A DNA stretch of 64,000 nucleotides from Strigops habroptila (taxonomy: Eukaryota; Chordata; Aves; Psittaciformes; Psittacidae), in the NCBI RefSeq assembly GCF_004027225.2, contig NC_044279.2, positions 51,298,744 through 51,362,743 of the forward strand. Reading direction: 5' to 3'. Below are positions 1 through 9,953 of the stretch, piece after piece. The notes beneath the pieces are model-generated. The model searched no databases. It was not told where the DNA came from and saw only the letters and a list, made by a program, of their open reading frames with translations. The translations under genes and the position numbers were made by a program. Numbering within the stretch: the stretch's first letter is position 1; each line of letters starts with the position of its first letter.

Positions 1-199
1 TCAGAGGTGAGCTTCTAGGAGACCTGTGTCATTAGCTTGACATCACTTCGTCCTAAATCTAAATCAAGAGCTTGCATGTAGAACAGTCATGTCAAGGGGC
101 AAGTTACAAACATGTGGTGGAAGAAGCAGCAGCAGAGGGAAGTGAGCCGAGAAGCAAGAGAGCCAGGTGTAGCCCCACTGCCTCTTTCAGAGAACGTAC

Positions 200-485
200 C
201 ACAGGTTCCAAAAGGGAGTCAAAGTCCTTTTCTGCTCCTGCAGCTGGCAAGACCCCTACAGAGGAGAAGAGAATCACAGTGCTGCTGTGAGTGCTTTTTT
301 CACTCTGCTTTCCCCACCTGCTTCTCACCAGAGGAGCTTTCAAGGGGAACCATTTAGACCATCAGGAAATTACCTTTGTAATACTTGTCCGCAACTGACT
401 TGGCTCCCACACTGTGTCTGCCTCCAGCTGGACGAGATGCAATGGCTGACACGCTTTTTGGACTTTCACGATCTAGCGGTTTAAT
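200..485 (-). CDS. Exon pair of unit 1 (long beta 374-485, ancestral-type alpha 200-255)
   Basis: Unit 1 differs from the rest of the array in two ways. Its alpha exon still has the ancestral pyrimidine-rich acceptor (CTCCTCTGTAG) and is 56 nt, coding GVLPAAGAEKDFDSLLEPV. Its beta exon uses a CATTCAG acceptor 9 nt further upstream, giving 112 nt and an N-terminal IKPLDRESPKS. Both lengths keep the phases of the other units (112 = 1 mod 3, 56 = 2 mod 3). The upstream leader at 1-110 matches the leader of the 875-bp units at 7.7 and 8.6 kb, so this unit marks the edge of the amplified block. The gene should continue past the left end of the window. Confidence 0.5.
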
Positions 486-1358
486 CTGAATGTCAAGGTT
501 CAAGTTAGGAGCAGTGGCGGAAGAAGCAGCAGCAGAGGGAAATGAGCCCAGAAGCAAGAGAGCCAGGTGTAGCCCCACTGCCTCTTTCAGAGAACGTACC
601 ACAGGTTCCAGAAGGGAGTCAAAGTCTTCCTCTTTTTCTGCTCCTGCTGATGGCAAGAAAACTGCTGTGAGTGCTTATTTCACTCTGCTTTCCCCACCTG
701 CTTCACGCCAGAGGAGCTTTCAAGGGGAACCATTTAGACCATCAGGAAATTACCTTTGTAATACTTGTCTGCAACTGACTTTGCTCCCACTCTGTGTCTG
801 CCTCCAGCTGGACGAGATGCAACGGCTGACAAGCTTTTTGGACTTTCAGGATCCTTCTGTGTAATTTAAATGTGAACATTCAAGTCAGGAGCAGTGGTGG
901 AAGAAGCAGCAGCAGAGGGAATCGGCCCAGAAGCAAGAGAGCCAGGTGTAGCCCCACTGCCTCTTTCAGAGAACGTACCACAGGTTCCAAAAGGGAGTCA
1001 AAGTCTTCCTCTTTTTCTGCTCCTGCTGATGGCAAGAAAACTGCTGTGAGTGCTTATTTCACTCTGCTTTCCCCACCTGCTTCACGCCAGAGGAGCTTTC
1101 AAGGGGAACCATTTAGACCATCAGGAAGTTACCTTTGTAATACTTGTCTGCAACTGACTTTGCTCCCACTCTGTGTCTGCCTCCAGCTGGACAAGACGCA
1201 ACGCCTGACAAGCTTTTTGGACTTTCAGGATCTTTCTGTGTAATTTAAATGTGAACATTCAAGTTAGGAGCAGTGGTGGAAGCAGCAGCAGCAGAGGGAA
1301 ATGAGCCCAGAAGCAAGAGAGCCAGGTGTAGCCCCACTGCCTCTTTCAGAGAAAGTAC

Positions 1359-1615
1359 CACAGGTTCCAGAAGGGAGTCAAAGTCTTCCTCTTTTTCTGC
1401 TCCTGCTGATGGCAAGAAAACTGCTGTGAGTGCTTATTTCACTCTGCTTTCCCCACCTGCTTCACGCCAGAGGAGCTTTCAAGGGGAACCATTTAGACCA
1501 TCAGGAAGTTACCTTTGTAATACTTGTCTGCAACTGACTTTGCTCCCACTCTGTGTCTGCCTCCAGCTGGACAAGACGCAACGCCTGACAAGCTTTTTGG
1601 ACTTTCAGGATCTTT
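1359..1615 (-). CDS. Representative alpha/beta exon pair (unit 4)
   Basis: Beta is 1513-1615 (103 nt) and alpha is 1359-1423 (65 nt). Concatenated they give 56 codons without a stop: a basic/serine first half (KDPESPKSLSG...) with a Gly-Gly-Arg-His centre, the motif SVADKYYK at the junction, and an acidic tail EEDFDSLLEPV. No known domain is recognised; the segment looks disordered. The alpha donor in units 4, 5 and 6 is GTACTT, weaker than the GTACGT of most other units, which could make these alpha exons inefficient. The acceptor of alpha has almost no pyrimidine tract. Whether such exons are spliced in needs RNA evidence. Confidence 0.45.
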
Positions 1616-4600
1616 CTGTGTAATTTAAATGTGAACATTCAAGTTAGGAGCAGTGGTGGAAGCAGCAGCAGCAGAGGGTAATGAGCCCAGAAGCAAGAGA
1701 GCCAGGTGTAGCCCCACTGCCTCTTTCAGAGAAAGTACCACAGGTTCCAGAAGGGAGTCAAAGTCTTCCTCTTTTTCTGCTCCTGCTGATGGCAAGAAAA
1801 CTGCTGTGAGTGCTTATTTCACTCTGCTTTCCCCACCTGCTTCACGCCAGAGGAGCTTTCAAGGGGAACCATTTAGACCATCAGGAAGTTACCTTTGTAA
1901 TACTTGTCTGCAACTGACTTTGCTCCCACTCTGTGTCTGCCTCCAGCTGGACAAGACGCAACGCCTGACAAGCTTTTTGGACTTTCAGGATCCTTCTGTG
2001 TAATTTAAATGTGAACATTCAAGTCAGGAGCAGTGGTGGAAGAAGCAGCAGCAGAGGGAATCGGCCCAGAAGCAAGAGAGCCAGGTGTAGCCCCACTGCC
2101 TCTTTCAGAGAAAGTACCACAGGTTCCAAAAGGGAGTCAAAGTCTTCCTCTTTTTCTGCTCCTGCTGATGGCAAGAAAACTGCTGTGAGTGCTTATTTCA
2201 CTCTGCTTTCCCCACCTGCTTCACGCCAGAGGAGCTTTCAAGGGGAACCATTTAGACCATCAGGAAGTTACCTTTGTAATACTTGTCTGCAAACTGACTT
2301 TGCTCCCACTCTGTGTCTGCCTCCAGCTGGACAAGACGCAACGCCTGACAAGCTTTTTGGACTTTCAGGATCTTTCTGTGTAATTTAAATGTGAACATTC
2401 AAGTTAGGAGCAGTGGTGGAAGCAGCAGCAGCAGAGGGAAATGAGCCCAGAAGCAAGAGAGCCAGGTGTAGCCCCACTGCCTCTTTCAGAGAACGTACCA
2501 CAGGTTCCAGAAGGGAGTCAAAGTCTTCCTCTTTTTCTGCTCCTGCTGATGGCAAGAAAACTGCTGTGAGTGCTTATTTCACTCTGCTTTCCCCACCTGC
2601 TTCACGCCAGAGGAGCTTTCAAGGGGAACCATTTAGACCATCAGGAAGTTACCTTTGTAATACTTGTCTGCAACTGACTTTGCTCCCACTCTGTGTCTGC
2701 CTCCAGCTGGACAAGACGCAACGCCTGACACGCTTTTTGGACTTTCAGGATCTTTCTGTGTAATTTAAATGTGAACATTCAAGTTAGGAGCAGTGGTGGA
2801 AGCAGCAGCAGCAGAGGGAAATGAGCCCAGAAGCAAGAGAGCCAGGTGTAGCCCCACTGCCTCTTTCAGAGAACGTACCACAAGTTCCAGAAGGGAGTCA
2901 AAGTCTTCCTCTTTTTCTGCTCCTGCTGATGGCAAGAAAACTGCTGTGAGTGCTTATTTCACTCTGCTTTCCCCACCTGCTTCACGCCAGAGGAGCTTTC
3001 AAAGGGAACCATCAGAAAGTTACCTTTGTAATACTTGTCTGCAACTGACTTTGCTCCCACACTGTGTCTGCCTCCAGCTGGACGAGATGCAATGGCTGAC
3101 AAGCTTTTTGGACTTTCAGGATCCTTCTGTGTAATTTAAATGTGAACATTCAAGTCAGGAGCAGTGGTGGAAGAAGCAGCAGCAGAGGGAATCGGCCCAG
3201 AAGCAAGAGAGCCAGGTGTAGCCCCACTGCCTCTTTCAGAGAACGTACCACAGGTTCCAAAAGGGAGTCAAAGTCTTCCTCTTTTTCTGCTCCTGCTGAT
3301 GGCAAGAAAACTGCTGTGAGTGCTTATTTCACTCTGCTTTCCCCACCTGCTTCACGCCAGAGGAGCTTTCAAAGGGAACCATCAGAAAGTTACCTTTGTA
3401 ATACTTGTCTGCAACTGACTTTGCTCCCACACTGTGTCTGCCTCCAGCTGGACGAGATGCAATGGCTGACACGCTTTTTGGACTTTCACGATCTAGCTGT
3501 TTAATCTGAACGTCAAGGTTCAAGTTAGGAGCAGTGGCGGAAGAAGCAGCAGCAGAGGGAAATGAGCCCAGAAGCAAGGGAGCCAGGTGTAGCCCCACTG
3601 CCTCTTTCAGAGAACATACCAAAGATTCCAGAAGGGAGTCAAAGTCTTCCTCTTTTTCTGCTCCTGCTGATGGCAAGAAAACTGCTGTGAGTGCTTATTT
3701 CACTCTGCTTTCCCCACCTGCTTCACGCCAGAGGAGCTTTCAAGGGGAACCATTTAGACCATCAGGAAATTACCTTTGTAATACTTGTCTGCAACTGAGT
3801 TGGCTCCCACTCTGTGTCTGCCTCCAGCTGGACGAGATGCAATGGCTGACAAGCTTTTTGGACTTTCAGGATCCTTCTGTGTAATTTAAATGTGAACATT
3901 CAAGTCAGGAGCAGTGGTGGAAGAAGCAGCAGCAGAGGGAATCGGCCCAGAAGCAAGAGAGCCAGGTGTAGCCCCACTGCCTCTTTCAGAGAACGTACCA
4001 CAGGTTCCAAAAGGGAGTCAAAGTCTTCCTCTTTTTCTGCTCCTGCTGATGGCAAGAAAACTGCTGTGAGTGCTTATTTCACTCTGCTTTCCCCACCTGC
4101 TTCACGCCAGAGGAGCTTTCAAGGGGAACCATTTAGACCATCAGGAAGTTACCTTTGTAATACTTGTCTGCAACTGACTTTGCTCCCACTCTGTGTCTGC
4201 CTCCAGCTGGACAAGACGCAACGCCTGACAAGCTTTTTGGACTTTCAGGATCTTTCTGTGTAATTTAAATGTGAACATTCAAGTTAGGAGCAGTGGTGGA
4301 AGCAGCAGCAGCAGAGGGAAATGAGCCCAGAAGCAAGAGAGCCAGGTGTAGCCCCCACTGCCTCTTTCAGAGAACGTACCACAGGTTCCAGAAGGGAGTC
4401 AAAGTCTTCCTCTTTTTCTGCTCCTGCTGATGGCAAGAAAACTGCTGTGAGTGCTTATTTCACTCTGCTTTCCCCACCTGCTTCACGCCAGAGGAGCTTT
4501 CAAGGGGAACCATTTAGACCATCAGGAAGTTACCTTTGTAATACTTGTCTGCAACTGACTTTGCTCCCACTCTGTGTCTGCTCCAGCTGGACGAGATGGA

Positions 4601-5102
4601 CTCTGTGTAATTTAAATGTGAACATTCAAGTCAGGAGCAGTGTGGAAGAAGCAGCAGCAGAGGGAATCGGCCCAGAAGCAAGAGAGCCAGGTGTAGCCCC
4701 ACTGCCTCTTTCAGAGAACGTACCACAGGTTCCAAAAGGGAGTCAAAGTCTTCCTCTTTTTCTGCTCCTGCTGATGGCAAGAAAACTGCTGTGAGTGCTT
4801 ATTTCACTCTGCTTTCCCCACCTGCTTCACGCCAGAGGAGCTTTCAAGGGGAACCATTTAGACCATCAGGAAGTTACCTTTGTAATACTTGTCTGCAACT
4901 GACTTTGCTCCCACACTGTGTCTGCCTCCAGCTGGACGAGATGCAATGGCTGACACGCTTTTTGGACTTTCACGATCTAGCTGTTTAATCTGTATGTCAA
5001 GGTTCAAGTTAGGAGCAGTGGTGGAAGAAGCAGCAGTGGCGGAAATGAGCCCAGAAGCAAGGGAGCCAGGTGTAGCTTCACTGCCTCTTTCAGAGAACGT
5101 AC

Positions 5103-5359
5103 CAAAGATTCCAGAAGGGAGTCAAAGTCTTCCTCTTTTCCTGCTCCTGCTGATGGCAAGAAAACTGCTGTGAGTGCTTATTTCACTCTGCTTTCCCCAC
5201 CTGCTTCACGCCAGATGTGCTTTCAAAGGGAACGATTTAGACTGTCCAGAAATTACCATTGCTTTGCTGCTCTTTAATGGACCCTGTTCCTGCTGCGTGT
5301 CCGCCTGCATCGGGAAGAAGGACGCTGGCCGACTCTTTGCCTGGAGCTTCAGGATCCGT
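5103..5359 (-). CDS. Exon pair of unit 14, the most diverged array member
   Basis: Beta 5257-5359 (103 nt, acceptor TTATGCAG, donor ATG/GTAATT) codes TDPEAPGKESASVLLPDAGG... and resembles the beta exons of the 875-bp units rather than the homogenised units 2-13. Alpha 5103-5167 (65 nt) has the array-type short form. The unit is therefore an intermediate between the old 875-bp type and the amplified 380-bp type. The phases match all other pairs. The beta exon sits 58 bp from an endogenous retrovirus LTR that begins at about 5422. Confidence 0.45.
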
Positions 5360-5421
5360 CTGCATAATTGAAAAGACATGTGTGAGAGCTGGCACAGGCT
5401 CCATCTCGACCCGCTTCCACG

Positions 5422-7735
5422 TGTCCTGGATTCAGCTGTAACATTTATTTTTCTCTGTCTTAGTAAGTGGTGCAGTGCTGTGTTTTCGACTTAAGCCTGC
5501 GAACAACGGTGATAATACAGGGATGTTTTTAATTGTTGCTACGAAATGTTTACTCCATCAAGTACTTTTCAGTCGTCTCATGCTCTGCCAGTGAGGAAGG
5601 GGCACAGGAAGCTGGGAGGAAGCAGAGATAGGACACCTGACCCAAACTAGCGAAAGGGGTATTCCATACCACAGCACGTCATGTCCAGTATATAAACTGT
5701 CGTGATTTAAGCCCAGATGGTAACTCAGAACCATGCAGCAGCTCGCTCACTCCTCCCCTTTTTCTTCCCCCCAGTCCCAGAGGGATGGGGAGGAGAATCG
5801 AAAGAACATAAATCCCACAGGTTGAGATAAGAACAGTCCAGTAACTAAGGTATAATACAAAACCACTACTGCTACCACCAATAATAATAATGATAAGGGA
5901 AATAACAAGGGGAGAGAATATAAAACTAAAAGGGGAAAGGAAAAGAAACCAAGAAACACAAGTGATGCACAATACAATTGCTCACCACCCGCTGACCGAT
6001 ACCCAGCCCGATCTGAGCAGCGATCTGCACCTTCTGGGTAACTCCCCCCATTTTATACACTGGGCATGACGTGCTGTGGTATGGAATACCCCTTTGGCTA
6101 GTTTGGGTCAAGTGTCCTGTCTCTGCTTCCTCCCAGCTTCCTGTGCCCCTCCTCCCTGGCAGAGCATGAGACTGAAAAGTCCTTGATCGGAGTAAACGTT
6201 TCTTAGCAACAACTAAAAACATCAGTGTGTTATCAGCATTCTCAGACTAAAGTTGAAAACACAGCACTGCCCCAACTAATAAGTAGGAGAAAAATAACTG
6301 TTACAGCCAAACCCAAGACATACCCAGAAGGCCCAGACTGCTGCTTGGGTTAAGCTGGGTATCAGTCAGCAGATGGTGAACAATTGCATTGTGCATCACT
6401 TGTGTTTATTGTTTTATTTTCCTTTTCCTCTTTTAGTTTTATATTCTCTCCCCTTGTTATTTCGTTTATTACTACTGGTGGTAGCAGTAGTGGTTTTGTA
6501 TTATACCTTAGTTACTGGACTGTTCTTATCTCAACCCGTGGGATTTACATTCTTTTGATTCTCCTCCCCATCCCCCCAGGAGCTGGGGGGAGTGAGTGAG
6601 TGGCTGCATTGTTTTGAGTTACCGTCTGGGCTTAAACCACAACAGTTCTTTTTGGCACCCAATATGGGGCATGAAGGGTTGAGATAATGACAGATCTGAC
6701 CGGAGTGTGTATAATCATATTTGTGATAAGCATTCATTGTTTCAGATTAATAATCAGTCGTCACAATGTTGATTTATTTGCTCTCAGAGTTGTTGCGCTT
6801 GGTCTCAGAGTTTCAGCATGTCATACCTTACTTACAGCCAGTATTTGCTGTTTTAGTGTTTATCGGCTGGGGGGCCTGGGCTAAGTTATTGTTTCACTGT
6901 ACTTCATAGTAATGACTTGTAATACAATAGACTCATTGATCATGAAACTAATCTGTCATGCATTTTCAGCGTGGTCATCACCTCTATTCTTTGGGAGGCA
7001 TATAATGGGAATTTTTAGCCATTACACATCTTTTTTTTTCCTCCTCAGAGGGTCAACCTATGAAGGGGACATTACCTCACACCCCCCACACCGTCACCAG
7101 GCTATTTACAGCAGCATTTGAGAATTCTAAAGGTTTTGGATGGCCTTTGAATACCCTTGAAACCTGCCTGCTGCTTTTGTTGGGAATCAGCATGCTGCTA
7201 CAAATACTGCATGTGTTTTGCCCACGGCCGTACCACCTTGAGAATGCCCTATTTTGTCTGATCTCAAAAGTTAAGCAGGGTTGGGCTCAGGTCTTGCTAA
7301 GGTTAAATGACAATCTAAGAAGACCACCAAGAGGTTTTCCCCGAGGCTGGGCAGTCATGAGTGGCAGGTTGTATGGGATCGTATGGGCAAGTATCTGGGT
7401 CAGTTGGCCTCTCCAGTGCTTTGGAACTTAACTCCTGAACAAGTGCGAAATCCAGAAAAACTAGCAGAACAGTTAGACGAGGCATGCTGTTGTCCTGGCA
7501 ATACCAGAGAGGGACAACTTGCTGCAAGATGTTGGGGCTTGGCCTAAGCCTACAGAACTCTGCTCTGTAAGAAGCGGGAAAAAGACGCCTCTGGATCTGA
7601 TGGCAAAGCAACAAACACGGCTACTCAACCCCCAAGCACAGCAGCTACAGCAACCCCGAAAACAGACACTAGAGCCACTCCAACCCCAGTGACAGATATG
7701 GCAGCCACTCCAACTACAGTGAAATCCTAAAGTCT
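5422..7735 (+). mobile_element. Endogenous retrovirus fragment: LTR plus leader/start of internal region (fossil)
   Basis: An avian-type LTR begins TGTCCTGGATTCAGC at 5422 and runs to about 5697, then resumes at about 6321 and ends near 6650 after an inverted LTR insertion. It is followed by a primer-binding-like stretch TGGCACCCAATATGGGGC near 6655, close to Lys-tRNA type sites of class II (ERVK-like) elements. The internal part to about 7735 ends in a Pro/Thr-rich stretch. No pol, env or second full LTR follows, so only the 5' end of the element remains and it is broken. Class assignment is inferred from the primer site alone. It lies in an intron of the ankyrin gene. Confidence 0.7.
5698..6320 (-). 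mobile_element. Solo LTR inserted, inverted, into the LTR of the same family (fossil)
   Basis: The minus strand from about 6320 down to 5698 reads as a complete LTR beginning TGTCTTGGGTTTGGC. It is the inverse of the flanking LTR halves at 5422-5697 and 6321-6650, so both arms form a long inverted repeat. The simplest reading is a second insertion of the same family that later recombined to a solo LTR. The two copies are clearly diverged from each other, so neither is recent. It has no coding region. Confidence 0.7.
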
Positions 7736-7939
7736 AAATACATCTCAAAGGTTAGCTGCTAGGAGACCTGGCTCATTATCTTGACAACACTACGTTTTAA
7801 ATCTAAATCAAGCGCCTATGAGCAGTACTGGCATATGAAGTGCAACTTAGAAGCATGTGGTGGAAGTTCGATCAGAGGGAACCATGCCCAAGGTCAGGTC
7901 ATCCAAATGGAGACCCACTGCATCCTTCAGAAGAGTTAC

Positions 7940-8222
7940 CTCAGCATCAGACCAGGAGTCATAGTCTTCCTCCTCTTGTGCTCCTGCAGCTGGCAAGACC
8001 CCTACACAGGAGATAAGAAGCACAGGGCTGCTGTGAGTGCTTATTTCACTCTGCTTTCCCCACCTGCTTCTCACCAGAGAAGCTTTCAAAGGGAACCATT
8101 TAGACCATCAAGAAATTACCATTGCTATGCTGCTCCGCAAGGGACCCTGTTCCTGCTGCGTGTCCACCTGCATCGGGAAGCAGCACGCTGGCCGACTCTT
8201 TTCTTGGAGCTTCAGGATGCAT
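7940..8222 (-). CDS. Exon pair of unit A (beta 8120-8222, alpha 7940-8001)
   Basis: Beta: acceptor TTACACAG, 103 nt, donor AATG/GTAATT, coding MHPEAPRKESASVLL... and ending EQHSNG. Alpha: strong acceptor (CTTCTTATCTCCTGTGTAG), 62 nt, donor GAG/GTAACT, coding GVLPAAGAQEEEDYDSWSDAE. Phases are 0-1 and 1-0, the same as in the array, so this pair is compatible with splicing into either array units or upstream exons. The alpha peptide is strongly acidic. This is the best-preserved ancestral pair in the window. Confidence 0.55.
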
Positions 8223-8829
8223 CTGTGTAATGGAAAAGACACGTGTGAGGGCTGGCACAGGCTCCATCTCGACCTGCTTCCACATTCATAGCTCCCACTT
8301 CAGCCAACAAGTAAAATGTGCTATCAGGTGGGGCAAAGAAGGAATAGGGCAAACACTGACAGTGAGTTAGGTATCATTGTTGAGCACAGCTTTCCGAAGT
8401 GACCAGAAATATTCCTGCTTATAATAGAGAGGACCTTGGCAGAAGAAGCTAAGCACCGAGCCTGTAGATACAACAGGCAACCACTGGACGTGGACTGGAT
8501 CAGGAGAAGGGAGCTGTGTGGTTGAAAACGAGGGATGCTTCCAGTCCCAGCCTTGTAGGATTTGAGAGGACTGTAATCAGCAGGAAGCTTTACAGCTTCA
8601 ATCCTAGAGTCTAAACCCAGCTCAGAGGTCAGCTACTAGGTCACCTGTGTCATTAGCTTGACATCACTTCATCCCAGGCCTAATTCAAAGACCTGCCCTC
8701 AGCACGGCCTGTAAAGGTGCAAGTTAGGAGCATGTGGTGGAAGTAGCAGCAGAGGGAACTGACCCCAGAGGCAAGCGATGCAAGTGGAGCCCCACTGCCT
8801 CCTACAGAAAAAATTCTAGAAGAATCAGA

Positions 8830-9100
8830 CCAGGAGTCATAGTCTTCCTCCTCTTGTGCTCCTGCAGCTGGCAAGACCCCTACACAGGAGATAAGAAGCA
8901 CAGGGCTGCTGTGAGTGCTTATTTCACTCTGCTTTCCCCACCTGCTTCTCACCAGAGAAGCTTTCAAAGGGAACCATTTAGACCATCAAGAAATTACCAT
9001 TGCTATGCTGCTCCGCAAGGGACCCTGTTCCTGCTGCGTGTCCACCTGCATCGGGAAGCAGCACGCTGGCCGACTCTTTTCTTGGAGCTTCAGGATGCAT
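8830..9100 (-). CDS. Exon pair of unit B (beta 8998-9100, alpha ending 8879) with altered alpha donor
   Basis: Beta 8998-9100 is identical in length and phase to unit A beta. The alpha acceptor at 8879 is intact and codes GVLPAAGAQEEEDYDSWSD, but the region where unit A has its GAG/GTAACT donor is changed to SSRIFSVGG-coding sequence with only a weak GTAGGA site. Alpha of this unit may be skipped or spliced at a cryptic site, and its low end is approximate. The evidence is homology to unit A. Confidence 0.35.
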
Positions 9101-9882
9101 CTGTGTAATGGAAAAGACACGTGTGAGAGCTGGCACAGGCTCCATCTCGACCTGCTTCCACGTTCATAGCTCCCACTTCAGCCAACAAGTAAAATGTGCT
9201 ATCAGATGGGGCAATGAAGGAATAGGGCAAACACTGCCAAGGAGTTGGGCATCTCTGTTGAGCAGGGCTTTCCGAAGTGACCAAAAATATTCCTGCTTAT
9301 AATAGAGAGGACCTTGGCAGAAGAAGCTAAGTACCGAGCCTGTAAGCACTACAGGCAACCACTGGATGTGGACTGAATCAGGAGAAGGGAGCTGTGTGAT
9401 GGAAAACCAGGGATCCTCATGGCGGTAGCCTTGTAGGATTTGAGAGGGTTGTAACCAGCAGGAAGCTTTACGGCTTCAATCCTAGAGTCTAAATCCATCT
9501 CAAAGGTCAGCTGCTAGGAGACCTGTGTCATTAGCTTGAGATCACTTCATCCCAGACTTAATTCAAAGGCTTGCCCTCAGCATGGCATGTAAAGTTGTAA
9601 GGTAGGATCGTGTGGTGGAAGTACCATCAGAGGGACTGATCCCAGAGGCAAGTGATCCTAGTGGAGTCCCACTGCCTCCTTCAGAAAAATTTGAGTTAGA
9701 ATCAGATGAAGAATCATGATTCTAAAAGGCTCACATGCTTTTTAGTTTTTCATTATATATCCATGTAATTTAAATGTCTAGTTCAAGTTAGGAGCGGTGT
9801 TGGAAGAAGCAACAGCAGAGGGAAATGTGCCCAGAAGAAAGTGAGCCAAATGTAGCCCCACTGCCTTTTTCAGAGAACATAC

Positions 9883-9953
9883 CTCAGAATCTAAAGTGGA
9901 GTTACCGTTTTCATGACCAGAACATTTATGAACAGAACTGAAACCTTCACCGC
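9883..9953 (-). CDS. Single diverged alpha-type exon upstream of the duplicated units
   Basis: Acceptor GGAACTCACAG, 71 nt, donor GAG/GTATGT. It codes GGEGFSSVHKCSGHENGNSTLDSE. The intron that follows on the minus strand (TCTCTGAAAAAGGCAGTGGGGCTACA region) is homologous to the intron after alpha in every array unit, which shows the homology although the exon itself has diverged. It enters in phase 1 and leaves in phase 0 as all alpha exons do. A beta partner is not recognisable nearby. The link to ankyrin exon 5 (which leaves in phase 2) needs a further exon that I could not find between 9,954 and 11,086. Confidence 0.45.

Larger units (their letters stand above)
1..5367 (-). repeat. 380-bp tandem array of 14 exon-pair units inside the ankyrin gene
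   Basis: Fourteen head-to-tail units begin at about 1, 481, 863, 1241, 1621, 2001, 2382, 2761, 3132, 3501, 3882, 4261, 4610 and 4986; most are 369-382 bp and highly alike. Read on the minus strand, each unit holds: an acceptor (TTACACAG, with a TCCTAAC branch-point-like site about 30 nt upstream), an exon called beta here (103 nt, ending ACAAAG/GTAACT), an 89-bp intron, an acceptor CACTCACAG, an exon called alpha (65 nt, ending CTGTG/GTACGT), and an intron of about 123 bp. Beta runs phase 0 to 1 and alpha phase 1 to 0, so each pair adds 56 residues in frame. Beta encodes K-D-P-E-S-P-K-S...V-A-D-K-Y-Y-K; alpha encodes a Pro/Ala start and an acidic end (EKEEDFDSLLEPV). Unit 6 beta has one extra base and unit 12 beta lacks 34 nt. 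The array lies downstream of the ankyrin exons on the same strand. Transcription is inferred, not shown. Confidence 0.85.
7736..9489 (-). repeat. Two tandem 875-bp units (A 7736-8612, B 8613-9489) with ancestral exon pairs
   Basis: Both units start with the leader CTCA(A/G)AGGT(C/T)AGCT... and share long stretches around both exons and a 3' spacer ending CAATCCTAGAGTCTAAA. A third, decayed copy of the leader starts at about 9490. Each unit carries the ancestral version of the exon pair found in the 380-bp array plus about 500 bp of spacer that the array units lack. The 380-bp units thus look like a shortened unit that was then amplified. The retroviral fragment at 5.4-7.7 kb separates this block from the array. 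Confidence 0.8.

Noticed and set aside
112-4988. Plus-strand open frames of 113-125 codons, one per 380-bp unit, ending ...FLDFQDLSV
   Set aside because: They lack an ATG in most units, read straight through both minus-strand introns, and follow repeat similarity. The minus strand has phase-consistent exons and lies downstream of ankyrin exons. Plus-strand splice-like sites exist partly because ACTCACAG is the complement of CTGTGAGT.
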